Assembly: GCA_035297385.1 (NCBI GenBank)
Contig: DATGZD010000110.1
Span: forward strand, 1-15,767
From: UBA11855 sp035297385
GTDB taxonomy: Archaea > Thermoproteota > Bathyarchaeia > Bathyarchaeales > Bathycorpusculaceae
DNA: 15,767 nucleotides
Reading direction: 5' to 3'
The notes beneath the pieces were generated by a model. The model had not been told where the DNA came from. It searched no databases and saw only the letters and a list, made by a program, of their open reading frames with translations. This document shows positions 7,968-14,741 of the stretch, piece by piece; the stretch's first letter is position 1; every line of letters begins with the position of its first letter. The position numbers were made by a program, and so were the translations under genes.

Positions 7968-7980
7968 GTCTATTAAATGT

Positions 7981-8547
7981 CTATTTTGTTTCTTTTTGTA
8001 GGTCTTTAGCGCCGTTAACCCATTTCTGAGTGATCTTTGGAGAGATTGCTAAACTATTAGCTAACTTCTCAGGTGAAGCTCGGGCTAGATCATCAACGGT
8101 ATTAATGCCTTGGGCCTTTAGTTGTGCTGCTCTTTTTGGTCCTATGCCTTTAACCTCAGTCAGCGCGTTTTCTACTGGAATGGCAGGCTCAGTTGGGGCA
8201 ACGGGGGTGGGTAAAGAAACAGGAGCGATGTCTTGCATTGGAATCGGTGTTGTTGATACAGGAGTATCGGTTGATTCAGCATGCTTTTCAACACTCTCTG
8301 CCAAATGAGCTTCTCTTACGTGAGTATCAGCTACTTCAGAAGTGGGTTCAATTTTAGGTATTTCTGTCGTTAATGTATTAACTCGTGGCCTATAGTAGTA
8401 GCCGAAACTAAGTGAGATTATGCCTAAAACTATGGTTATCGTAATCCATAAGATTCTTTCACCGAATTCTACGACTAATGCTGCTGACGCAGCTGCTGCT
8501 ATAAAGAATAGAATTGCGAGAATATACAATAGATAGTCTGAGCGCAT
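7981..8547 (-). CDS. Membrane-anchored helix-hairpin-helix protein
   Basis: The 188-residue protein has two membrane spans at the N-terminus (about 5-27 and 32-52) separated by a very short loop, so both ends should face the cytoplasm. A Pro/Thr/Glu-rich flexible linker covers about 53-128. The C-terminal domain (about 131-186) begins LTEVKGIGPKRAAQLKAQG and has a second hairpin, SPEKLANSLAISPKITQKW, the pattern of tandem helix-hairpin-helix folds of the RNA polymerase alpha CTD or Rad51-N/DUF4332 type. Such domains often bind DNA non-specifically, but some bind proteins (known). Membrane tethering of a nucleic-acid-binding-type fold is the odd point. The ATG has GGAG nine bases upstream and a TATA box at 8581-8590. 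Confidence 0.85.
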   Translation of the reverse strand: MRSDYLLYILAILFFIAAAASAALVVEFGERILWITITIVLGIISLSFGYYYRPRVNTLTTEIPKIEPTSEVADTHVREAHLAESVEKHAESTDTPVSTTPIPMQDIAPVSLPTPVAPTEPAIPVENALTEVKGIGPKRAAQLKAQGINTVDDLARASPEKLANSLAISPKITQKWVNGAKDLQKETK

Positions 8548-8580
8548 GTTTTCTGTCTCCGCCCATTATTCCTAATGTAT

Positions 8581-8590
8581 GTTTAAATAA
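8581..8590 (-). promoter_or_regulatory. TATA box for the helix-hairpin-helix membrane protein gene
   Basis: The minus strand reads TTATTTAAAC. A start about 25 bases downstream leaves a short leader carrying the GGAG ribosome site. Confidence 0.45.
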
Positions 8591-8633
8591 TTTTCCATTA
8601 GAGACAAAAAGAAAGCGAGAGATGATCCTCGAG

Positions 8634-10013
8634 TTATTTCAGCAATTCATCTTCAGACGGAGCTGGTCGTATTATACCATGTTTCATAAGAAGTTTAGTT
8701 GATTCTCGTGCGTTACTAATTATTGCTGATGCTCTATCGTACAGTTCGTCTCTCGTCAGTTTGACTCTTGCTACACCCTGTTCGATTGATTTTAGTGCAC
8801 AAGCTACAGCTTCACGGGGAAAAACTTCCCACTCTTCCATACGTGGAAGTATATCTTTCTCATCCATACCTCGCTCTTCAGCGAACTTAGCTAATTCTAT
8901 CGCTGCCGCAATACACATGTCATCAGTGATGGTTTTTGCTTTTACGTCTAAGACACCGCGAAATATACCTGGAAATCCTAGACTGTTGTTTACTTGATTT
9001 GGAAAATCGTTTCTGCCTGTGGCAACGATTCTTGCGCCAGCCTCTTCAGCCTCCCAGGGCCAGATCTCGGGTATTGGGTTAGCACAAGCAAAGATTACCG
9101 CGTTATTAGCCATTGATTTAATCCATTCTTGCTTTATTGTTCCAGGACCCTGCTTCGATGCCGCAACAACAGCATCTGCACCCTTGAACGCTTCAGATAT
9201 ATCACCCGTTCTGTGTTCACCGTTTGTTATCTGCGTAAGTTCATACTTCCATGGGTCTTCTTCTTTGGTTATATCTCTTCTTCCAGTGTAGATGACGCCT
9301 TTTGTGTCTGCAAGAATAATATGTCCGGGCTTAACACCCCACTTCATAAGCACGTAAGCAGCACGTATGTTTGCAGCTCCTGCACCCATAAACGTAACTG
9401 TAGCCTCCGAAGGCTTCTTGCCTACAATTTTGAAGGCGTTGATTAAACCGGCGAGTATTACAGCTGCTGTTCCCTGTTGATCATCATGCCAGACTGGGAT
9501 CTGTAATTTATCGCGTGCTTTTTCTAGAACATAGAAACATTTGGGTTTCTCTATATCTTCTAAGTTAATACCGCCAAAAGTTGGCTCCAATAATTCACAA
9601 GTTCGAACTATTTCGTCAGGATCTTTAGTCTTTAAGCAAATAGATGTAGCATCGACGCCGCCAAGGTATTTGAAGAGCATGGATTTGCCTTCCATCACTG
9701 GTAAAGCAGCTTCGGGCCCAATATCACCTAAACCTAACACGCGTGTACCATCCGATACTACGGCAACGCTGTTCCAGCGGTTTGTTAATTCAAAGGATTT
9801 GTCATGATTTGCTTGAATTTCTCTACATGGCACTGCAACGCCAGGTGTGTACCATATTGCAAAATCAACAGGGCTTTGAACAGCACATTTGAGCATTACC
9901 TGCATTTTACCCTCATAAAACCGATGTAACGGTAATGCTAACTGTGCTGGTTTTTTTGCCTTAGCTAAGAGTTCAGCTTGAGTTTGCTTTTTCTCCTCGC
10001 TCCTTTGGGTCAT
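8634..10013 (-). CDS. Malic enzyme (malate dehydrogenase, oxaloacetate-decarboxylating)
   Basis: The enzyme converts malate to pyruvate and CO2 with reduction of NAD(P), linking the C4 pool to pyruvate and supplying reducing power. The 459 residues match the short, single-domain malic enzyme class, with no phosphotransacetylase fusion. Motifs in order: WYTPGVA with catalytic Tyr55; MEGKSMLFKYLGG with Lys110; GGINLEDI and WHDDQQGTA (residues 175-183) supplying metal ligands; the Rossmann loop GAGAAN at 210-215; ACANPIPEI; and ATGRNDFPNQVNN at 331-343. Cofactor preference cannot be fixed from this. The start is the ATG at 10013, with GGAG nine bases upstream. The in-frame GTG at 10034 falls at the predicted transcription start given the TATA box at 10055-10064, so it is unlikely. 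Confidence 0.96.
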   Translation of the reverse strand: MTQRSEEKKQTQAELLAKAKKPAQLALPLHRFYEGKMQVMLKCAVQSPVDFAIWYTPGVAVPCREIQANHDKSFELTNRWNSVAVVSDGTRVLGLGDIGPEAALPVMEGKSMLFKYLGGVDATSICLKTKDPDEIVRTCELLEPTFGGINLEDIEKPKCFYVLEKARDKLQIPVWHDDQQGTAAVILAGLINAFKIVGKKPSEATVTFMGAGAANIRAAYVLMKWGVKPGHIILADTKGVIYTGRRDITKEEDPWKYELTQITNGEHRTGDISEAFKGADAVVAASKQGPGTIKQEWIKSMANNAVIFACANPIPEIWPWEAEEAGARIVATGRNDFPNQVNNSLGFPGIFRGVLDVKAKTITDDMCIAAAIELAKFAEERGMDEKDILPRMEEWEVFPREAVACALKSIEQGVARVKLTRDELYDRASAIISNARESTKLLMKHGIIRPAPSEDELLK

Positions 10014-10054
10014 CCTAAAAATCTCCTCTAACACATAGTTGACTAAGCAGGAGA

Positions 10055-10064
10055 GTTTTAAGCC
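10055..10064 (-). promoter_or_regulatory. TATA box for the malic enzyme gene
   Basis: The minus strand reads GGCTTAAAAC. The transcript would begin near 10034, giving a leader of about 20 bases that contains GAGGAGAT. This supports ATG 10013 over GTG 10034. Confidence 0.5.
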
Positions 10065-10110
10065 TTCTCTACAAGAATGTTAGTATAACATTTAGCGAGT
10101 TAGATAATTG

Positions 10111-10126
10111 AATTAAAATAAAAAAA
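10111..10126 (-). terminator. T-tract terminator after the SSB gene
   Basis: On the minus strand downstream of the SSB stop there are seven consecutive T followed by ATTTTAATT, typical of archaeal oligo-T termination. Confidence 0.45.
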
Positions 10127-10158
10127 CGAAAAGAGTCGCAGGTAAAAGTTAGTAGAGT

Positions 10159-10737
10159 TTAGTACGATCGGTTTCGGTCTCTGTATCCGCCGCCACCGCG
10201 TCTGTCTCTGCCACCATATCCGCCGCCGCGTCCACCGTAACCGCCGCCACCGCGTCCACCGTAACCGCCGCCACCGCCGTAGCCGCGGTCACGTCCTCCA
10301 CCATATCCGCCTCTTCCGCCTCTGAAAGGCCGTCTTTCCTGTTCGTATGTCTTATTTGAAACATTGTTCTCAGTGTTTACTTCGCCTGCAAGTGGTTCTT
10401 TTGCCATATCAAGCTTACCGTACTTGCCTATGTTTAAGCGCATGTTACCTTTGAATAAGGTGACGTAGCCGTTTTCGACGCGAATTGTATCACCCTCGTT
10501 TATCTTCTCTATATTGTCATCCCAGAGTGTCAAATAGACACTGCCTGTTTCGTCACCAACTAATGCATCAGAAACTTTGTGAGCTGAACCATCTCTACCC
10601 ATTGGAATTTCTCTGACTTCACTTTTTGAGACTACTTTTGCCGTTACATTAACTGCCCTAGATTGTGGAGTTAATTCACCAACTTTCGCTTCAGTGGGCG
10701 TTCGCTGCTTGTTTTCGAAAAAACCTTCAACTGCCAA
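10159..10737 (-). CDS. Crenarchaeal-type single-OB-fold SSB with Gly/Arg/Tyr-rich tail
   Basis: This is a 192-residue single-stranded nucleic acid binding protein. Residues about 17-112 form one OB fold whose landmarks (KVGELTP, VNVTAKVV, DALVGDETGSVYLTLW, IEKINEGDTIRVENG, TLFKGNMRLNIGK) follow closely, from memory, the Sulfolobus SSB, which protects ssDNA in replication and repair. Residues about 136-192 are a low-complexity tail of RGG, GGY and GGR units ending in RNRSY, in place of the acidic end of the Sulfolobus protein. RGG/GGY tails commonly bind RNA and drive self-association (known for other proteins), so an added RNA role is possible (inference). The start is TTG with GGTG ten bases upstream. 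A TATA-like GTTTAAAG at 10765-10772 would give an almost leaderless message. Confidence 0.92.
   Translation of the reverse strand: MAVEGFFENKQRTPTEAKVGELTPQSRAVNVTAKVVSKSEVREIPMGRDGSAHKVSDALVGDETGSVYLTLWDDNIEKINEGDTIRVENGYVTLFKGNMRLNIGKYGKLDMAKEPLAGEVNTENNVSNKTYEQERRPFRGGRGGYGGGRDRGYGGGGGYGGRGGGGYGGRGGGYGGRDRRGGGGYRDRNRSY
10227..10274 (-). repeat. Perfect 24-bp tandem duplication inside the SSB tail
   Basis: Positions 10227-10250 and 10251-10274 are identical 24-base units, each coding for an eight-residue Gly/Tyr/Arg block. Identity at the DNA level implies recent repeat slippage or strong constraint. Confidence 0.85.
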
Positions 10738-11048
10738 ACTAATTCAACACCTTTTTGTCTTCTTCTTTAAACTGACAGAAATATTTTGTATGCCACACTT
10801 AAGGCTTTTGGTAAAGCCAAGGGTGAATGTCTTCGAGAATAATTTCCTTCTTTTCTTAGCTTGCAAATTGACATTCACATTATAACCTAAAACTTGCTCT
10901 ATTCAGGATTTGCTTGAGCTATTTATGTTACGTGACTAACAGTAAAATCAAGCTATAAGAATAACTGTTCTGTAAAAAAGTAATCTATTGCATATTGAAA
11001 GAGCTTTAAAGAAGAGAAAGCCTACATACTGATTTAGGAGAACAATAG
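10738..11048. other. 311-base divergent intergenic region between SSB and VOC genes
   Basis: No gene is supported. It holds a TATA-like GTTTAAAG on the minus strand at 10765-10772 for SSB and GCTTTAAAGA on the plus strand at about 11003-11012 for the VOC gene. A compact hairpin, GGCTTT-TGGT-AAAGCC, lies at 10803-10818. Confidence 0.45.
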
Positions 11049-11477
11049 ATGTCCGTTCCAAAACAATTCTCAAAAGCAGTAATAGGTCATATCGGAATTG
11101 AAGTCTCAAACATAGCTAGATCGAAAAAATTCTATCACGCTCTGCTCGGTAAACTTGGGTTTGAAGTGATATTGGATGATGAAAGTGCAGTTGGTCTCTC
11201 GAATCAGGCGTTTCAAGTCTGGTTAGCGAAGCCTCAGAAACAAAGAGTTAAACGTAAGTCACCTATTGAAGAAGAATTTATTGTGGCCGATCACTTGGCA
11301 ATTCTCGTTCAGGACAAAGCGACAGTGGATATTGTCAATAAAACGATGGAAACAAGAGGGTACAAACCGTTGTTTCCATGTGAGGAGCATCCAGAATTTG
11401 CTCCAGGGTACTATGCCGTGTCGTTTAGTGATCCAGATAATTATGTAGTTGAAGTTTACACTAGACCATCTATGTAA
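11049..11477 (+). CDS. VOC superfamily (glyoxalase/dioxygenase fold) protein
   Basis: The 142-residue protein has the paired beta-alpha-beta-beta-beta modules of the vicinal oxygen chelate fold. Module one opens with VIGHIGIEVSNIARSKKFYH, module two with ADHLAILVQDKATVDIVN, and it ends with SFSDPDNYVVEVYTRP. The probable metal ligands are His14, His82 and Glu135, at the positions expected for glyoxalase I-like enzymes, so it is likely a functional metalloenzyme. The substrate cannot be deduced: family members include lactoylglutathione lyases, dioxygenases and resistance proteins. The ATG has TAGGAG with eight bases of spacing, and a TATA box about 40 bases upstream fits a short leader. A T6 tract at 11506-11511 suggests termination, so it is probably monocistronic. 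Confidence 0.9.
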   Translation: MSVPKQFSKAVIGHIGIEVSNIARSKKFYHALLGKLGFEVILDDESAVGLSNQAFQVWLAKPQKQRVKRKSPIEEEFIVADHLAILVQDKATVDIVNKTMETRGYKPLFPCEEHPEFAPGYYAVSFSDPDNYVVEVYTRPSM

Positions 11478-11505
11478 ACTATGAGACTATTGCTAAATTA
11501 AACTG

Positions 11506-11511
11506 TTTTTT
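11506..11511 (+). terminator. T-tract terminator after the VOC gene
   Basis: Six consecutive T lie about 29 bases after the stop codon and just before the GC-rich inverted repeat at 11517. Confidence 0.35.
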
Positions 11512-11516
11512 AGATT

Positions 11517-11566
11517 AGCGCGCGCGTTGTAATTATGCCACCAAGGACAATGCCTAAGCGCGCGCT
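11517..11566. repeat. GC-alternating inverted repeat (9-bp arms)
   Basis: The left arm AGCGCGCGC (11517-11525) pairs with the right arm GCGCGCGCT (11558-11566) across a 32-base spacer. TTGT and ACAA inside the spacer could extend the fold. It stands out in a moderate-GC genome and lies between two transcription units, so it could be a structured RNA, a cruciform or Z-DNA-prone site, or a transcription boundary. Confidence 0.6.
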
Positions 11567-11612
11567 GCTTTGTTTATTTCCAGTTTTCGGCAAGTGATGG
11601 TTGTATTGAAGC

Positions 11613-11632
11613 GTTTCTAGCTTAATAGAAAC
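11613..11632. promoter_or_regulatory. Inverted repeat GTTTCTA-N6-TAGAAAC upstream of the radical SAM gene
   Basis: Perfect 7-base arms flank GCTTAA. The element lies 68-87 bases before the preferred TTG start at 11700, and the central CTTAATAG could be a TATA-like box. This is a good candidate for an operator overlapping the promoter. Confidence 0.4.
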
Positions 11633-11699
11633 TACAAAATAGGTGGACAACGTCAGCCTAATAAGCACAGTACATCAATATTTGCTAGGAGGGCTACCA

Positions 11700-13124
11700 T
11701 TGAGAGTCTTGTTTATCGAGCCACCCAAAGATATCTGGTTTGTTATGGGTGAGTACTTGCCGCCACCCTACGGCATAATTCAGCTTGCTACATATCTGGA
11801 AAAGCAAGTAAGCGACATTCAACTAGAAGTGCTTGATTGTAATGCTGAACAAGTTGATTGGAAAAGAATGGAGCAACGTATCACTGAATCTAAACCCGAT
11901 GTGGTGGCTTGTGCTTCATTAGCAACCTGCAATACTTATGCAGTAGTTAAGACATTGGAAACCGCCAAGCGAATTGTTCCTAATGTTCTAACGGTTACGG
12001 GCGGCCAACATTTTACTGCCACGGCTCAGGAAAGTCTGCAACAGTACCCTGAAATCGATGTTATCATACGCAGCGAAGGTGAACAGAGCTTCACCGAACT
12101 TATCAAAGCACAGAAAACGAAAGCCAATCTTAGCAATATAGAAGGTATTTCCTACAGGCATGACAACAAAATTATTCATAATGCATTGCGACCCTTAATT
12201 GAAAACATTGAAGACTTGCCGTTCCCGGGCTATCATCTTGTCAAATCCAATATGTCCAAATATCACTTCAAAATTATGGCGGGCGAAAAAGCTCCATATG
12301 CACTCATTGAAGGCGCCCGCGGATGTAATCATCAATGTACATTCTGCACTCAATGGAGACATTGGCAAGCATGTTGGCGAGTTAAATCGGCAAAACGAAT
12401 TGCTGATGAGATGGCTTACTGTAACCATGAATTTGGAAGCGAATTTATTTGGTTGACTGATGACAATTTTGGCTGGGGACAAAGACCAAAAGAGATTGCG
12501 GAAGAAATTATCGCAAAACACTTGCCTGGGGATGTATCATGGTTTGTTCAGGCTCGATGTGATGATATAATTCGCAACAAAGATACATTACCTCTTCTAC
12601 GTAGATCAGGATTAAATTGGGTATTGCTTGGTGTCGAGAATTCGAACCCTCAAACACTGAAGAATTTCAAGAAAGGCATTACCCCTGCTGATGCTAAAGC
12701 AGCCGTTCGATTGCTTAAGGATAATAATATTTTTGCCCATGCTATGATCATCATAGGCAGTCGCAAAGATACACGGCAAACTATCGCGCAGATCACAGAA
12801 TTTGCTAATGATTTAGACCCTGATTTTGTAATGTTTGGAATTTTAACACCGTTTCCTGGTACAGAAATCTACACTCAGGCGGAGCAGAATGGCTGGATTA
12901 TGGATAGGAATTGGGCGCATTATGATATGATTCATGCTATTATGCCGACAGAAACACTCTCAACTCATGATGTGCAGGAAGAACTATACGGATGCTATCG
13001 CAAATTCTATGGGTCATGGAACCGACGATTTCATGGTTTGTTCTCAAGCAACGATTTAAAACGAAAAGTATTCTGGCATATGGCTCAAAGCGGTGTACTT
13101 GGAAAAGTAAAGTCATTGTTTTAG
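11700..13124 (+). CDS. B12-binding-domain radical SAM protein, BchE-like
   Basis: The 474-residue protein starts at TTG 11700, which has AGGAGGG six bases ahead; the open frame back to GTG 11643 lacks such a site. The N-terminal part (about 1-150) is a cobalamin-binding Rossmann-type domain (MRVLFIEPP, IIQLATYLEK, VTGGQHF, IIRSEGE) without the DxHxxG His, as in BchE. The radical SAM core starts at GARGCNHQCTFCTQW with Cys209, Cys213 and Cys216 for the 4Fe-4S cluster, followed by WRVKSAKRIADEM. The C-terminus ends YRKFYGSWNRRF, like the extra domain of BchE (Mg-protoporphyrin ester cyclase). It would generate the 5'-deoxyadenosyl radical and may methylate or oxidatively cyclise an inert carbon. 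The substrate is unknown, and no tetrapyrrole or lipid genes are near. A Cys-rich membrane protein gene follows after 8 bases. Confidence 0.9.
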   Translation: MRVLFIEPPKDIWFVMGEYLPPPYGIIQLATYLEKQVSDIQLEVLDCNAEQVDWKRMEQRITESKPDVVACASLATCNTYAVVKTLETAKRIVPNVLTVTGGQHFTATAQESLQQYPEIDVIIRSEGEQSFTELIKAQKTKANLSNIEGISYRHDNKIIHNALRPLIENIEDLPFPGYHLVKSNMSKYHFKIMAGEKAPYALIEGARGCNHQCTFCTQWRHWQACWRVKSAKRIADEMAYCNHEFGSEFIWLTDDNFGWGQRPKEIAEEIIAKHLPGDVSWFVQARCDDIIRNKDTLPLLRRSGLNWVLLGVENSNPQTLKNFKKGITPADAKAAVRLLKDNNIFAHAMIIIGSRKDTRQTIAQITEFANDLDPDFVMFGILTPFPGTEIYTQAEQNGWIMDRNWAHYDMIHAIMPTETLSTHDVQEELYGCYRKFYGSWNRRFHGLFSSNDLKRKVFWHMAQSGVLGKVKSLF

Positions 13125-13132
13125 GCGAGAAA

Positions 13133-13825
13133 ATGGAGAAAAAACAGGATCTCGTTTCCATAATATTTCTACTTGGAGTCTCAATTGTTGGACTCGTACT
13201 TGTTCCTGTTTTGGTTTCTCAGTCTAACTTGCAACAGTTCAAGCTTTCAGTTAGCCATAGTTTGGTTGGAGCTTTGTATTCTACAATCTGCCTTTTTGGG
13301 ATTATCGCCGTATTCTATCCGACGAAATGCAAGGGTATGTTTCGGAAAAGTCAGCGTCCACTTAGCATGACGAGCAATTCATCTAACCTTATGCAGGTAA
13401 AGGGGCATCATCCTAATTGTGAAAAGTTTTCAGGAAATAGAATAAGAATTGCAGACAAGATATTCTGTGCAGCATGTAGCGGTCTATTAATTGGATCAAT
13501 AATTGTTTTGATTGGAAGTATCTTCTATTTTTTTGTTGGACTAAATTTAGCATGGAATAGTATTTGGCTGATTGTTTCAGGGGAAGTTTTGATGCTTTTA
13601 GGGTTGGCTCAGATCAAATTTGTTGGATTCGTCAAAATAATCATCAATGTTCTTTTCGTTGTCGGTTCCTTTATGATGCTCATTGAGACAGATATACTGA
13701 GCAAAAGTGTATTGGTAGATATGTACGCGCTTGGATTAATTATACTACTGCTCTCGCTTAGAATCTGGCTCTCTGATTGGAACAACAGCCGAATTTGCCG
13801 AGCGTGTCAATCATGTTCTCAGTAA
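13133..13825 (+). CDS. Polytopic membrane protein with Cys/His motifs, function unknown
   Basis: The 230-residue protein has about six membrane spans. Between the second and third spans is a cytoplasmic-type segment with HHPNC (His92, His93, Cys96) and later FCAACSG (Cys112, Cys115). The C-terminus is ICRACQSCSQ with Cys222, Cys225 and Cys228. The HxxC...CxxCxG layout recalls DUF2085-type membrane proteins, but this is only a resemblance. The spaced Cys and His residues suggest metal or heme/cofactor binding. The ATG at 13133 lies 8 bases after the radical SAM stop with a weak GGCGAG, so the two are almost certainly co-transcribed; an upstream extension would overlap the radical SAM gene and is unlikely. 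It overlaps the zinc-ribbon gene tail-to-tail by 7 bases. Confidence 0.8.
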   Translation: MEKKQDLVSIIFLLGVSIVGLVLVPVLVSQSNLQQFKLSVSHSLVGALYSTICLFGIIAVFYPTKCKGMFRKSQRPLSMTSNSSNLMQVKGHHPNCEKFSGNRIRIADKIFCAACSGLLIGSIIVLIGSIFYFFVGLNLAWNSIWLIVSGEVLMLLGLAQIKFVGFVKIIINVLFVVGSFMMLIETDILSKSVLVDMYALGLIILLLSLRIWLSDWNNSRICRACQSCSQ

Positions 13826-14169
13826 CGACGAGCTCCAGCGTACCTCTGCCGTCTATAAAGCGCACCCAACAGGATAAGGAGACCGAAGATGATTATGATG
13901 ACAGGCCAAATAATAGGCCAGAACGAGACAGTATATCCACTTGCCTGCAAAAAGAGACCTATGCCAATTATTATAATTATTATGCCAACAATCATGCTAA
14001 CTATTAAACCACCATGAGGTAAGCCGAAACATTCGTTTTCTACTCTCCTATAGTGCTCCCTTTCGCTTCCTGGATACTGTTGACCCACCGTATAAAGAGG
14101 TGCACCACAATTAGAGCATACTGTAGCATTGTCTGGGTTTTGTGTACCACATTTGCTGCAATAAACCAT
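13819..14169 (-). CDS. Zinc-ribbon membrane protein
   Basis: The 116-residue protein starts at the ATG at 14169, preceded by AAGGGA and a TATA box at 14204-14213; the longer open frame to 14325 runs through that promoter. It opens with a zinc ribbon (VYCSKCGTQNPDNATVCSNC, with Cys4, Cys7, Cys18 and Cys21), then a short polar linker, then two membrane spans (about 55-77 and 84-107) that are extremely Ile-rich, and an Arg-rich tail (RRQRYAGARRY). Zinc-ribbon plus membrane-hairpin proteins are widespread in archaea and bacteria with no settled role. The ribbon should face the cytoplasm. Its stop overlaps the end of the opposing Cys-rich membrane protein gene by 7 bases. Confidence 0.88.
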   Translation of the reverse strand: MVYCSKCGTQNPDNATVCSNCGAPLYTVGQQYPGSEREHYRRVENECFGLPHGGLIVSMIVGIIIIIIGIGLFLQASGYTVSFWPIIWPVIIIIFGLLILLGALYRRQRYAGARRY

Positions 14170-14203
14170 AAGAATCCCTTCAATTACGTGTAGTGTCGAT
14201 GCT

Positions 14204-14213
14204 GTTTTAAGAT
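14204..14213 (-). promoter_or_regulatory. TATA box for the zinc-ribbon membrane protein gene
   Basis: The minus strand reads ATCTTAAAAC. A transcript starting about 25 bases downstream would carry the AAGGGA ribosome site before the ATG at 14169. Confidence 0.45.
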
Positions 14214-14246
14214 TTGCGGTCGCAAGGATTCGTGAGTGAACAGAAT

Positions 14247-14591
14247 ATGAGCGCGCGCGCTTCATTAGATTTTCAAATTCAAGCATTATTAGAAGGTTAT
14301 TATCAACATAAACCTCTATCTCCATTTATTCCATCTGTTACATTTTTTGGTGTTCCTGCAGATGGAGAGAGTAAATGGAGTAATACTCAAACAATAATTA
14401 TTCCTACTTCATCATCTGAGAATTCAACATCAAATCAACCTAATACTCCATCAGATAATTCATCAAATAATTCAGCCACAAATCAAATCAACCTGTACGA
14501 AATATTTGCTACAGTTATAGTTGTAATTGGAATAGTGTTAGTTAGTGTTAAATTACTAATCTACTCCAAGAAACATAACGAAAGAAAATAA
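14247..14591 (+). pseudogene. C-terminal remnant of a large surface-anchored protein
   Basis: The frame is open from 14214, but it overlaps the zinc-ribbon gene promoter region and has no ribosome site; recognisable protein begins only at about 14262. From there it reads LDFQIQALLEGYYQH, a segment with GESKWSNTQTIIIP, a Ser/Asn/Thr/Pro-rich linker, one membrane span (IFATVIVVIGIVLVSVKLLIY) and a basic tail (SKKHNERK). The WSNTQT-linker-span order is what I recall at the C-terminal end of large archaeal surface proteins, so the front part appears lost (inference). The break coincides with a GC palindrome at 14250-14261 and with a sharp fall in GC. Codons are strongly AT-ending, unlike the left neighbours. 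It could still be expressed, but no signal peptide remains. Confidence 0.6.
14250..14261. repeat. Perfect 12-bp GC-alternating palindrome at the AT-rich island edge
   Basis: AGCGCGCGCGCT is its own reverse complement. It shares its core with the arms of the inverted repeat at 11517-11566. It lies exactly where recognisable surface-protein coding begins and the composition becomes AT-rich. Confidence 0.6.
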
Positions 14592-14709
14592 GATTAAGAA
14601 ACTATGAAAGTAAACTATATTCTAAGTTTACAGTTACAAAAAACACTTGATTAACTATCACTTTTTAGACATAATCATAATTTCATGCCAAAAGAAACTT
14701 TAACAAAAC

Positions 14710-14719
14710 CTTAAAGGTA
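14710..14719 (+). promoter_or_regulatory. TATA-like box for the small membrane protein gene
   Basis: CTTAAAGGTA is centred about 28 bases before the ATG at 14742, so the message would be leaderless or nearly so. This explains the absence of a ribosome site. Confidence 0.35.
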
Positions 14720-14741
14720 TAATTAGACTATTCTATTTTTG

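Noticed and set aside
9019..9446. Two open frames on the plus strand opposite malic enzyme
   Set aside because: They run antisense to well-conserved malic enzyme motifs and have no recognisable protein features.
10190..10290. Regular GC-rich repeats that might suggest a CRISPR array
   Set aside because: The repeats are contiguous coding units for GGY/GGR with no spacers, and lie inside a gene.
10149..10364. A second open frame with Val/Ala/Asp repeats inside the SSB tail region
   Set aside because: It is an alternative-frame reading of the Gly-codon repeat of the SSB tail; the OB-fold frame is clearly the real one.
10803..10818. Hairpin GGCTTT-TGGT-AAAGCC in the SSB/VOC intergenic region as a possible small RNA
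   Set aside because: Only six pairs, no flanking T tract and no neighbouring complementary structure; noted in the intergenic entry but not claimed as an RNA.
12992..13132. An N-terminal extension of the Cys-rich membrane protein overlapping the radical SAM gene
   Set aside because: These codons are the radical SAM gene in another frame; the ATG at 13133 immediately follows that gene's stop.
13800..14300. A second copy of the tRNA-Pro 3' half as the other att site at the left edge of the AT-rich island
   Set aside because: I looked for the CCGGATTTGAACC-type sequence by eye and found none, so the left att is not supported in this window.
13819..14325. A longer 168-residue form of the zinc-ribbon protein
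   Set aside because: The extra 52 residues span the TATA box and ribosome site of the shorter form and lack protein-like character.
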